This document shows positions 53,395 to 64,000 of a DNA stretch of 64,000 bases, one piece after another. The DNA comes from Sinonovacula constricta (Eukaryota > Mollusca > Bivalvia > Cardiida > Solecurtidae), in the NCBI GenBank assembly GCA_007844125.1, contig CM017563.1, forward strand, positions 14,050,325 through 14,114,324. The letters run 5' to 3'. A program made the position numbers and the translations under genes. Below the pieces are notes generated by a model, which was not told the origin of the DNA, searched no databases, and saw only the letters and a program-made list of their open reading frames with translations. How positions within the stretch are numbered: the stretch's first letter is position 1; every line of letters begins with the position of its first letter.

Positions 53395-56300
53395 CCATTA
53401 AACCAACACGTTTATAATATAAACTTTATACACAAATATTGTTTATTGCGTCACATTCCTGGTCAAATAAAGATAATTATGTCAAACATAATTATGTCAA
53501 ATATACCATGATTTTAATTAACTTTTCTGTGAAGTTTTGTCTTTTACGTTTGATGTGGACCATTTTGTCACTTGTCAACCCCTAGCTAGGGTTTTGGTCC
53601 TGCATTTTTTTAAGGTAATTACATTTTGTTTACATATATTTTTTTTGCGTCACGTCCCATGTTTGGGACGCAGAGGCCTTTCAAATAAACTTTTTTATTA
53701 AATGTTGCTTCCAGTATTTGTGTTCTATATGACCATTGTATTCGATCGTGGATTTGCCTTTCATCCTCAAGGTAGATATTGCTGTTGCCCTTTTCCATAA
53801 CATCCCTGTCTCTGATGTCAATACTCGATCGCATATTTACTTAAGTTATACCCAAGCAAGAGTTTAATTGTTAATTTTTTCTTTTAGGTCAATTGTATTG
53901 TTAATGACTTTATTTCGCTCAATCATATATGCCCGTCTTTCATACTGTTTTTATTGAAGCACTTACTTTTGTCTTCCGCAAGCTAGGATATTGTTCGGCA
54001 CATTCATTAGGATTATATTTCTTCTCTATTAACATATATACAATGTAGTTCATTGCTTCATATCTGCTGTGAGAAACACGAGGTACTGTCAGCTGTTTCC
54101 GGCTTTTACCATGGATTTTTAACTGTCACCAACGTCTATAGTTGAGCACTTGATCCAATAATGTCATTCTTAGCTACGGTAATGTTGCTGCATTTTTTAA
54201 AATTAAAGTTTGGTAAACAACGTGCATAATTTATAGCCTAGCAATCCCTGAATGGGACAATGAAGCCGGTTACTTTATGTACCTTCATTGTAATTGACGT
54301 CTGTCATCCCCAATGTAGAGTGTTGTTGTAGCCTTTTTCCATTATGGCAACATGCCGTGTCGATAAACATGAATTGTGTGATGTGTCACATTCTCTTTTT
54401 CCATCCACATAATTATGTCAGATCTACACGTTAGCTTAGTTATCCATAATTTACGCTATCTATGACGCCACTCTTCGTATTTCGAGTATTTCTTCATGTC
54501 ATTCCCTAGCTAGAATAATTATGCTTCTTTTTCTATTAATTCAATTCGTCTTGTGTATAAAATATATATCGTTCATTGCCTCACATTCCCTGTAAGAGGC
54601 ACTGTGTCCCGACAATATAAACATTTACTCGGCTTCCAGGCTAATTTGCTGTGAATTTACTGACTTGGGCGTCTTTTTTGATTGCAGATTTCGTTATGTC
54701 CGTCCCAAACTAGGGTATCCTTGTTGCATATTTTCATAAAGTATATGTTTCCTTTTAACAAATATGTATAGTTTATTGCGTCACATTCCCTGTACAAGGC
54801 ACAAGGGTCTTTCAATTATATCTTACGTTCAGTGTAATTTTCTGTGACTTTACTGTTACTGACGTCTGTTGTTGACCGGCTATTACTCTATGTCAACCCC
54901 TAGCTTGAGTATTGTTGCTGCGTTTTTTCATTAGCTATTTTAATGTTGTTTGCAAACATGTATAGATAATTGCGTCACATTCCTTGTATGGGACACAGGG
55001 ACCATTAAAATATAACGGAATTTTATGATAACTTTCTTTTTCTTCATTTTAGTTGACGTCTGTTTTCAATCAGAGATATGCTTATATCATCCCCAAGCTA
55101 GAGTGTTGTTGTTGCCCTTTTCCATTATGGCAACATGTCTTGTTGATAAACATGTATTGTGTGTTGTGTCACATTCCCTTTTTTTATCCACAGATTGATG
55201 TCAAATCTACACGTGTTAGCTTAGTTTTCCGTTATTTTAGCTATCTATGACGTCATTCTTCGATCGAGTATTTCTTCATGTCATTCCCTAGCTAGAATAT
55301 TTATTTTGTATTTTTCTGTTAGTTCGCTTCGTCTTGTGTATAAACATATATCGTTCATTGCCTCACATTCCCTGTAAGAGGCACTGTGTCCCGACAATAT
55401 AAACATTTACTCGGCTTCCAGGCTAATTTGCTGTGAATTTACTGACTTGGGCGTCTTTTTTGATTGCAGATTTCGTTATGTCCGTCCCAAACTAGGGTAT
55501 CCTTGTTGCATATTTTCATAAAGTCTATGTTTCCTTTTAACAAATATGTATAGTTTATTGCGTCACATTCCCTATACAAGGCACAAGGGTCTGTCAATTA
55601 TATCCTATTTTCAGTGTATTTTTCTGTGACTTTACTGTTACTGACGTCTGTTGTTGACCGGCTATTACTCTATGTCAACCCCTAGCTTGGGTATTGTTGC
55701 TGCGTTTTTTCATTAGCTATATTAATGTTGTTTGCAAACATGTATAGATAATTGCGTCACATTCCTTGTATGGGAACCAGGGATCATTAAAATATAACGG
55801 ACTTTTATGATAACTTTCTTTTTCTTCATTTTAATTGACGTCTGTTTTCAATCAGAGATATGCTTATGTCATCCCCAAGCTAGAGTGTTGTTGTTGCCCT
55901 TTTCCATTATGGCAACATGTCTTGTTTATAAACATGTATTGTGTGTTGTGTCACATTCCCTTTTTTAATCCACAGATTGATGTCAAATCTACACGTGTTA
56001 GCTTAGTTTTCCGTTATTTTAGCTGTCTATGACGTCATTCTTCGATCGAGTATTTCTTCATGTCATCCCCTAGCTAAAATATTTATTTTGTATTTTTCTG
56101 TTAGTTCAATTCGTCTTGTGTATAAACATATATCGTTCATTGTGTCACATTCCCTGTAAGAGGCACTGTGTCCCGACAATATAAACATACTCGGCTTCCA
56201 GGCTAATTTGCTGTGAATTTACTGACTTGGACGTCTTTTTTTATTGCAGATTTCGTTATGTCCTCCCCAAGCTAGGGTATCCTTGTTGCATATTTTCATA

Positions 56301-57738
56301 AAGTATATGTTGCCTTTTAACAAATATGTATAGTTTATTGCGTCACATTCCCTGTACAAGGCACAAGGGTCTCTCAATTATATCCTATTTTCAGTGTAAT
56401 TTTCTGTGACTTTACTGTTACTGACGTCTGTTGTTGACCGGCTATTACTCTATGTAAACCCCTAGCTTGGGTATTGTTGCTGCGTTTTTTCATTAGCTAT
56501 ATTAATGTTGTTTGCAAACATGTATAGATAATTGCGTCACATTCCTTGTATGGGAGCCAGGGATCATTAAAATATAACGGACTTTTATGATAACTTTCTT
56601 TTTCTTCATTTTAATTGACGTCTGTTTTCAATCAGAGATATGATTATGTCATCCCCAAACTAGAGTGTTGTTGTTGCCCTTTTCCATTATGGCAACACGT
56701 CGTGTTGATAAACATGTATAGGGTGTTGTGTCACATTCCCTTTTTTAATCCACAGATTGATGTCAAATCTACACATGTTAGCTTAGTTTTCCGTTATTTG
56801 AGCTGTCTATGACGTCATTCTTCGATCGAGTATTTCTTCATGTCATCACCTAGCTAGAATATTTATTTTGTATTTTTTTGTTAGTTCAATTCGTCTTGTG
56901 TATAAACATATATCGTTCATTGCGTCACATTCCCTTTAAGAGGCACTGTGTCCCGACAATATAAACATATACTCGGCTTCCAGGCTAATTTGCTGTGAAT
57001 TTACTGACTTGGACGTCTTTTTTGATTACAGATTTCGTTATGTACTCCCCAAGCTAGGGTATCCTTGGTGCATATTTTTATAAAGTCTATGTTTCCTTTT
57101 AACACATATGTATAGTTTATTGCGTCACATTCCCTGTACAAGGCACAAGGGTCTGTCAATTATATCCTATTTTCAGTGTAATTTTCTGTGACTTTACTGT
57201 TACTGACGTCTGTTGTTGACCGGCTATTACTCTATGTCAACCCCTAGCTTGGGTATTGTTGCTGCGTTTTTTCATAAGCTTTGTTAATGTTGTTTTCAAA
57301 CGTGTATAGATTATTGCGTCACATTCCTTGTATGGGACACAGGGACCATTAAAATATACCGGACTTTTATGATAACTTTCTTTTTCTTCATTTTAATTGA
57401 CGTCTGTTTTCAATCAGAGATATGCTTATGTCATCCCCAAGCTAGAGTGTTGTTGTTGCCCTTTTCCATTATGGCAACATGTCGTGTTGATAAACATGTA
57501 TTGTGTGTTGTGTCACATTCCCTTTTTTAATCCACAGATTGATGTCAAATCTACACGTGTTAGCTTAGTTTTCCGTTATTTTAGCTGTCTATGACGTCAT
57601 TCTTCGATCGAGTATTTCTTCATGTCATCCCCTAGCTAGAATATTTATTTTGTATTTTTCTGTTAGTTCAATTCGTCTTGTGTAAAAATATATCGTTCAT
57701 TGCGTCACATTCCCTGTAAGAGGCACTGTGTCCCGACA
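53395..57738 (+). repeat. right arm of inverted satellite: 782-bp higher-order repeat
   Basis: Reverse complement of the left array. One full unit starts at 54579, with monomer starts at 54579, 54779, 54973 and 55167, and the next unit at 55361 (200+194+194+194 = 782). Each monomer opens with CGTCACATTCCCTGTA (box I) and carries GACGTC plus ATGTCATCCCCTAGCTAG (box II). Similar 65-codon frames at 55053, 55835, 56615 and 57397 only reflect the period. The inner end (53.4-54.3 kb) is degenerate. The outer end is nearly uniform and runs into the gap. Confidence 0.93.
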
Positions 57739-57838
57739 NNNNNNNNNNNNNNNNNNNNNNNNNNNNNNNNNNNNNNNNNNNNNNNNNNNNNNNNNNNNNN
57801 NNNNNNNNNNNNNNNNNNNNNNNNNNNNNNNNNNNNNN
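57739..57838. other. assembly gap (100 N)
   Basis: Exactly 100 N following satellite and preceding unrelated sequence. This is the usual placeholder for a gap of unknown size, so the right array may be longer than shown. Confidence 0.98.
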
Positions 57839-57929
57839 TCCTAGCCGCTACTACAAACATGTATTTCCTATCTGAGCCACGCTGCACAGAAAGCTATTTC
57901 TAAACTAAGTAAACTATGTGACCACTTAC

Positions 57930-57972
57930 TTTGAGATAACGTTATATCTTCATTATTGGAAGAAGTCTCCAT
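57930..57972 (-). CDS. possible first coding exon, unknown protein
   Basis: On the minus strand ATG at 57972 opens METSSNNEDITLSQ and runs into a consensus donor, A|GTAAGTGG, at 57929. TATAAAAAGTCGCG lies just upstream. Downstream exons would fall in or beyond the gap and satellite. Only 14 codons, no homology, so weak. Confidence 0.2.
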
Positions 57973-58454
57973 CGCGACTTTTTATAGATTGGAAATAATT
58001 AATATTTCATTTCACGTTTTTTTCTGTCGAACAAGTCAGGCAACGTTCAAAATTGTCTTTTTATACTAAAGTATGATAGTATGCATATATTAAGATTAAA
58101 TTCACCAAAACAAGGTTAAAGTATTGTTACATATATTTGATATTGGCAAACTGTCGAATACCATCTTTAAGCTGTGTAAGGTAAGCTCAATGGCGTCCGA
58201 GACGAAGCCTCACCAAAGACCTATTAGTACATATGTATGCGTATTTCATATAAACACTAAACTGCACTGTCTAACCCCTTGTCCGTCTTAGGTTTCGAAG
58301 GAAGCGATTTTAAGTTGTACTCGCACCTGGATTTTTAATTGCGCATTTTATGTTTTCTCCAACTTTTTGCTTAATGTCAATGCCTTACATTGAGATGTCT
58401 CTAAATGTGGATAGTGCATATTTGTTGCTATTGCCGCCCCCTCTCCCACCCCAC

Positions 58455-58600
<146 letters not shown>

Positions 58601-58774
58601 GAAAAAGTTTTCGTTTGTTTTCCAATTTTCAAATGGCTTACCTCGTTTTTTCCTGTCTATGCTAATACTGTAGTTTAAGATAAGGCTATTTATAGCATTA
58701 CATAAATTGTTTGATCGGTCAAATCGTGAACTTTATCTATTTTATCTATTTTATAATGACAATTATTTTAAACT

Positions 58775-58870
58775 ATATAAATAAGCACGACAGGGATTTC
58801 AGTTAAAATAGATGTCAACGTCAGAGCTGACTACCCAGATAACCATGTAACGTGATCTTAAAAGTATGTG
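58775..58870. repeat. internal fragment of the GGTGGTATC MITE family
   Basis: AAATAAGCACGACAGGGATT, GATGTCAACGTCAGAGCTGA and TAACGTGATCTTAAAAGTAT parallel 8445-8535 in order and spacing. Confidence 0.55.
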
Positions 58871-58911
58871 GTCTTAATTTTACATCTGCGGAAACCTACG
58901 ACAGATCCATC

Positions 58912-59046
<135 letters not shown>

Positions 59047-59163
59047 ACTATTTTCAACCCCCAGGTATAGCATACATACACTTGGATCTTGAACAATACC
59101 TGTGTGACAGACACATCGTTAACAGAAAACAGATGCCCACACATGCTGGGAGGGGCAATCAAT

Positions 59164-59187
59164 GGGGGGGGGGGGGGGGGGGGGGGG
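59164..59187 (+). repeat. poly-G tract, 24 nt
   Basis: Twenty-four consecutive G. It could form G-quadruplex structures, and the length may be affected by sequencing error. Confidence 0.9.
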
Positions 59188-60566
59188 TATATTAGGGTTT
59201 TGAGATGCCTTTAACCTATCAGAGGTTTTACCGTGACAGATTAGTACTATATTGGTTAAAGTCTCCCTGCAGTGATGACCAGCAATTAGCAGGTCTGGTC
59301 ACAGCAGGTAGGGGCCTGGCTCAGTGGGATACCACATTCCTTTCGAGATGCCTTTAAATTAGGTCTAAAATAAATGCTTATACATGCTACAACTATGTAC
59401 GATTTGACCAAAATAAACTGAGTTTGAAATTAACTACCACCAAGTACACCCCTGTGATCTGAATCTACAAATTCCGAGTGTTCCATTTGTCTCCGAACGC
59501 GTGCAGCTTTAGTCGGAGATACTGAGATGATACGAATGATCTGTCATTGCATAACCTGGTTAAAAGTCGCTGAAGGAATTGACGCCCCACGCAGATATCG
59601 CAAATATCTCGGCCTAGTAGATAATGCATAGTCAGTGGAACACTTGTTCTAACAACATTTTGGTCCCCATTTCGACCCTTTCCTCCAGTCAATGAGTGAT
59701 ATGCCTAAGCGGCATTGTTCATTAATAAATCTGCATTTCATGTTTATCTGAATTACACAATATAATAATCTTCCAGATTAAACAGATAACAATATTAATG
59801 TTAACATTTGAAGCATGCCTGAACACAGCTGGCTCATCTAGTCTCCGTAGACATACATATTTGTTCTATGTATGCACTACACTTTCCAAGCCATTAATAA
59901 CTGACTGCGAGTAGTCCAGGTCCTGGAGGGTCAATCTTGTGTGCTTCAGAAATCCAGTTTTCCTTTAACTTTGGACTGTGTCGCAAGCGACAACTCCTAA
60001 AAACTACATGAAATGCGTTCTCGGTTAGTTAGTAGAGAAATGTGTTTATTACAGCTTATGGATTCGAATCCCACAAAAATAAGCATTTTGCAATTTGCTT
60101 GTACTCAACTTTCACCATTTTTCTGAATTTTCACTGGCTATCTTGTTCACAGCTCTGTCACTCTTGTTACCGCAGAGGGAAATTGAAAACATGTTTACTT
60201 ATCGTGGGTCGGGTCTATTTGAAAAGAGACAATTTAATTCGTAACACCAGTAAAATTCTGTTCAAATCTCACCATAGCGAAGTAAAAGTTCTCGTAACTT
60301 CGGAATAATATAGCTTTGATTTCCGTAAATGTATTAATTCAATCAAAATTACATACCTGAATTGCAGTTCAAAAGATCAGTTGCCAAAAATCTCCACCCA
60401 TTGCCATCTAATGGCCATTTCTTTTAATGCTATTACATATCGCCAAGCGATGGACGTCGTTTTATTTGCCGCAAAATATGACGTCAAGACTCATTAACGT
60501 TGAAGCCGAATTCCCGCGACGTTCTATGATGAGAAATATTTTAACGTATAAATCAATACTTGTTGA

Positions 60567-60832
60567 CTAGTGGTAGTTGTGGAAGTAGTAGTTGTTGTTG
60601 TAGCAGTAATAGTAGAAGTGGTAGTAGAAGTAGCAGAAGAAGTATTGGTGGTAGCAGTAGTTGTTGTTGTAGAAGTAGTAGAAGTAGTAGTAGTTGTTGT
60701 AGTAGTAGTAGTAGTAGTAGTACTAGTAGTAGTAGTAGTAGTAGTAGCTGTAATGGTAATAGTTGTAGTTGTTGTTCTTGTTCTTGTTGTTGCTGAAGCA
60801 ACAGCACTTCTAGCTGTAGCGGTAGCAGTAGA
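60567..60832. repeat. imperfect TAG/TTG trinucleotide tract
   Basis: About 265 bp of GTAGTAGTAG and GTTGTTG units with interruptions. All long open frames here (poly-Val, poly-Ser, poly-Leu) come from it. Confidence 0.9.
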
Positions 60833-61949
60833 AAAAAAACTATTTTATATTACAGAACACGAAACTTATTCTGCTGCATGTTGGAGGATTAACAACAATG
60901 TTGCTGTTGTTTGTGTTTGTTTTTGTTGTTATTGTGTTTTTTTTCTAGTATGTTGTGTAAGCCATAAACTCGACTTATAAATGTTATGAGTGATACGGCT
61001 ATCTGTCTATCCAGCTATCAACACTAGTGAGTCAATGCTCAGATAAGTGGCTTGCTCTATCAAACACTCGATCTCTCGACTGGTAGTTTGGACCCAGTAC
61101 AGTTCTCAATTACCACGTGACTGTTTCACTAGGCCGACGGTGGCGACATAATATGGAGTGAATAAAAAAAAGAAGATGGTAAGATTTTTATATTATTTGT
61201 CATATTTTCATCAATTAGTTTCCTCTTCACATATTCCTAGTCTTTCATTTTACCATATAATCGTTTCATTAATTGATGTATGGTTTAAACTGTGTTTTTC
61301 GCAGGCAATCCCATAGAGATACATGTTCACGTGATATTAATTTTAAGATAAAAGTTGGATCGCCTACTTTTACATGTAGCTCATAAGCTCGTACCTCTAG
61401 GTACGAATTGTGGTCGGAGCAGAAGAAGGTGTTCGAGCGAATTAACAAATTCTACAGTAAAAATGACATTAAAGTCTTACGAGTGGTATCCAACATATAG
61501 ACTAAACATTTTCTTTTTCTCAAACAACTCAATAAGTTATTGTTACATGAAAATGTAAATGTTGTTGAACGATTCCCTAGATGTTAAAAACGGTATCATA
61601 CCATCTCATTCACCATCGCAACAAGGTCATCCACAATTCTGCCGACGCAGCAGAGTTAACTATATTTAGACCAACGGCGCTTGACTAAACCCTGTGGCCA
61701 CTACTTACAGCGTGCTGAAAAACTAAGGGCTGTGGGCTCTGACGTAGGCATCTATATTTAGCCGAAATCCTCATAGTGCTTATTTGAAGTTTGTATCCAT
61801 TAGTTTGCCTATATCAAAACATGTAACAATATCTTGCCAGCGGTTTGAGAATCCAGGCAGAATTTCTGCCTTTTTTTCCCATACTTTAGTCTAATAAAGA
61901 CGAGTTTGAACACAAACTATATTGTTAGACAATACAAATCGAAAAAACA

Positions 61950-62210
61950 TCTATAAATAAGCACGATTGTTATATCGGCTAAAAATAGATATCGATGTCA
62001 GAGCGGATTTCCCGAATGACGATACAAGTAATACATATTTGTTTTATGTCAAAAGTCAAAACTTGTCATGTGGTTATCTTAGTTTAAAAATAGCTATGAC
62101 TGCAGCTTGGCTCGGATATTCCTGTTTGGAATGATGAGTGGGGAGTTATGAGGTTGTTTGAGAAAACATGGTTGGTCAAAACAATGGGATACCACCTTTA
62201 AAGGTTCTTA
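61950..62210. mobile_element. diverged copy of the GGTGGTATC MITE family, right part
   Basis: AAATAAGCACGATTG and GATATCGATGTCAGAGCGGA match the interior of 8252-8757. GGGATACCACCTTTAAAGG near 62186 matches its right end. The left end is not recognised. Confidence 0.5.
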
Positions 62211-62396
62211 AAGAAATAAGCATTTACAGCGGTTTCACGAATTGTATCGTCTTACCACTGAGGTAGTAGATAAATTGGTCTTTACTGGACTAAAATATTC
62301 ATTTACTCAGAATATATGCACAAGTTTCCATGGTAAGCAAAGTGTCGGATACTACCTTTAATCAATGTTAGTAACTGAAGTCTTATTTTGTTTTCT

Positions 62397-62492
62397 AATT
62401 GGGTTTATCGTCCCACCAACAGTATTTCAGTAATCTGGACACGGTGTCCATTTGAAGCAGATATAGTGCTGCCTTCACTGTATACAGCATTT
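62397..62492 (-). repeat. family B SINE tail fragment
   Basis: GGGTTTATCGTCCCACCAAC, CAGTATTTCAG and GCAGATATAGTGCTGCCTTC match 13826-13905 in order. Confidence 0.6.
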
Positions 62493-62835
62493 AATTAATT
62501 CCGATACATATGCAAATCATTGTTTAATAAAATGATTACGACAAATGTGTTACTACAATACACTCTGTGAGTTGCGAACTTATCTTTTTAGGTGTGCCTT
62601 TACAAATTGGTGCCTACATATTGTCTGTTATATACATTTTGTTAAGCCCCATTATTAAATACGATCGTATGTATAATATTAATGAATTTGTTGATTTTTT
62701 AACTTTTTTTGGTTAGCTTTTATAACAAATCAAGTATAGGTCTACCATTACAATTTATCAGCAACACCATCGTAAAACTTTCTTTCCGTTCCGATTCAGG
62801 GTTGGAGAAAATGGGTGTTTTTTTCCTGCCTCGTC

Positions 62836-62952
62836 ATGGCATTCGTGTCGTACCGAGTCTACATCGTGCAAAACCGACAACTTCCGCCACTGATTGAAAA
62901 CCCGAATGCTGTTCGATGGATGGATGAGGCGGGCCGATTAGTCAACACAGGG
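62836..62952 (+). CDS. possible first coding exon of an unidentified gene
   Basis: ATG at 62836 opens MAFVSYRVYIVQNRQLPPLI, continues ENPNAVRWMDEAGRLVNTG for 39 codons and ends in phase 0 at GGG|GTACGT. Base composition is richer in G+C and CpG than the surroundings, and the peptide has ordinary globular composition. I do not recognise the family. Later exons would be beyond 64000 or unrecognised. Overlapping frames at 62709-62897 (+) and 62859-63137 (-) are shadows. Confidence 0.4.
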
Positions 62953-64000
62953 GTACGTAATGTTTCGTAAATATACGGATATCTCCGAGATGGTGAAAAT
63001 GATTCATATGACCTGCTGCTGTTATTAACATGCATTTCAGATTTTAAAGCCACTAGGTTAATCAAATTTGTTTGGATTATTCCAAAGATTGTGTAAATCA
63101 ATTGGCTAGATCTAAATTTACCCTCTGACCGCTTCATTATGTATGAATATGCTATACTTCAAAAGATTGTTTGTCATAAAAGTAGACGACCCTAATGCGT
63201 CGCAACGTTTTTCACCAATATTACACCGTTTTTAGCCCAACAGTATAGCATATCTCCAAACTGCGCGTACAGAAATATATCTAACGTTTACACGCCATTC
63301 ATAAACAAAACACTGTTTGGCTCATTAGTTATGCAGTAATTAGTAAACATGTGAAAATGTTATGTTGTAAACAGCCTTCGCAATTGAGGTCAGTGTCTAC
63401 ATGGGAAATACACAATATGTTCTAGCAGAACTGATCGTTATGTCGGATTTTCGGCGTGCCCGTTTTTTGTGGTCAGGTTTCTCGTTGAAAAAGCCCAATA
63501 GTTTGTACTTATGACAACTGGCCTTAATAAAGACGTGGTCGCTTTAGTGGCGTGGTCGTTAGGTGGCATTTTATTGTACAGGCAAACTGTAGGATACTAT
63601 CTGTAAACCACCTGGCCAAGACACTCTCTGCAAAGGTCTCAGGCTTAGGAGATTTTGTTTGAAAATTCTACGCATGAATCATGGGCGAATCTCGGCTTGC
63701 ACATCAGAGGGTGTGCAATATTTGTTCTAAACGTACCTAAAGTGTTTGCTTCAACGACCAAACTTTATAAATAATGCAGTTTAAAATTTGAAGATCTTCT
63801 ATAATAAGAGACACAACAAATGCTAAAGGAAAGCACAGTATTTGTACACTTGTTTACAGTTGCTTCAAGACTCCCGGGATGTATTTGGCTTCTGGAATGC
63901 CGATTGTGCTATTTGACGTGTTCTTTAGCCAAAAATGAAACTATTTTTCTTTTGTTTTTTAAAATTTGAATTAATTAAACTTATATATTTCTTGTATGTG
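62953..64000. other. no further feature seen
   Basis: Moderately AT-rich, with no convincing exon. If 62836-62952 is a first exon this would be its first intron. GATACTATCTGTAAACC near 63594 resembles MITE ends but is isolated. Confidence 0.4.

Noticed and set aside
59465..59692. 75-codon minus-strand open frame
   Set aside because: The composition is plausible, but I find no homology, no Kozak-like context and no splice partners. It could be a transposon remnant; insufficient to call.
60553..60980. Long poly-Val/Leu/Ser open frames
   Set aside because: Produced by the TAG/TTG trinucleotide tract.

Overview
This is a eukaryotic, AT-rich window with long introns. It most likely comes from a bivalve mollusc nuclear genome. 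The reasons are the two metazoan intron-rich genes, several tRNA-headed SINE families, and dispersed elements with GAGGGCCATGATGGCC starts, ~145-bp tandem cores and GAGCAC...GTGCTC tails of a kind I associate with bivalves. The species call is inference; the sequence features are direct.

Layout. (1) Positions 1-7136, plus strand: the 3' part (seven exons) of a WD40-repeat gene, recognised as the telomerase Cajal body protein WRAP53/TCAB1. (2) 7137-12905: intergenic, with MITE-like and SINE copies. (3) 12906-36999, minus strand: a complete 20-coding-exon gene for a ZBBX-like protein (N-terminal coiled coil, one B-box zinc finger, long Ser/Arg-rich and acidic tail, about 1,012 aa). Every exon-exon phase closes on one frame. 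The two genes converge tail to tail. ZBBX introns are full of repeats, including a 49-bp minisatellite and a 2.3-kb element with 13 copies of a 145-bp unit. (4) 37000-40800: upstream region of ZBBX, no gene seen. (5) 40846-41139: two near-perfect palindromes beside a decayed, truncated Ty3/Gypsy retrotransposon (41207-44268, minus strand). (6) 44269-47019: no gene seen. (7) 47020-57738: a large inverted pair of satellite arrays. The left array is the reverse complement of the right. Each is built of ~195-bp monomers in a 782-bp four-monomer higher-order repeat, and a LINE fragment sits at the centre. The right array runs into a 100-N assembly gap (57739-57838). (8) 57839-64000: microsatellites, repeat fragments and two possible first coding exons.

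The most interesting points are the inverted higher-order-repeat satellite with two strongly conserved boxes per monomer; decayed 'echo' copies of exons in the neighbouring introns of both genes; the palindrome pair at the broken Gypsy end; and a consistent orientation pattern, with SINEs sense and helentron-like elements antisense to both host genes. Nothing here looks like a bacterial-style defence or CRISPR system.
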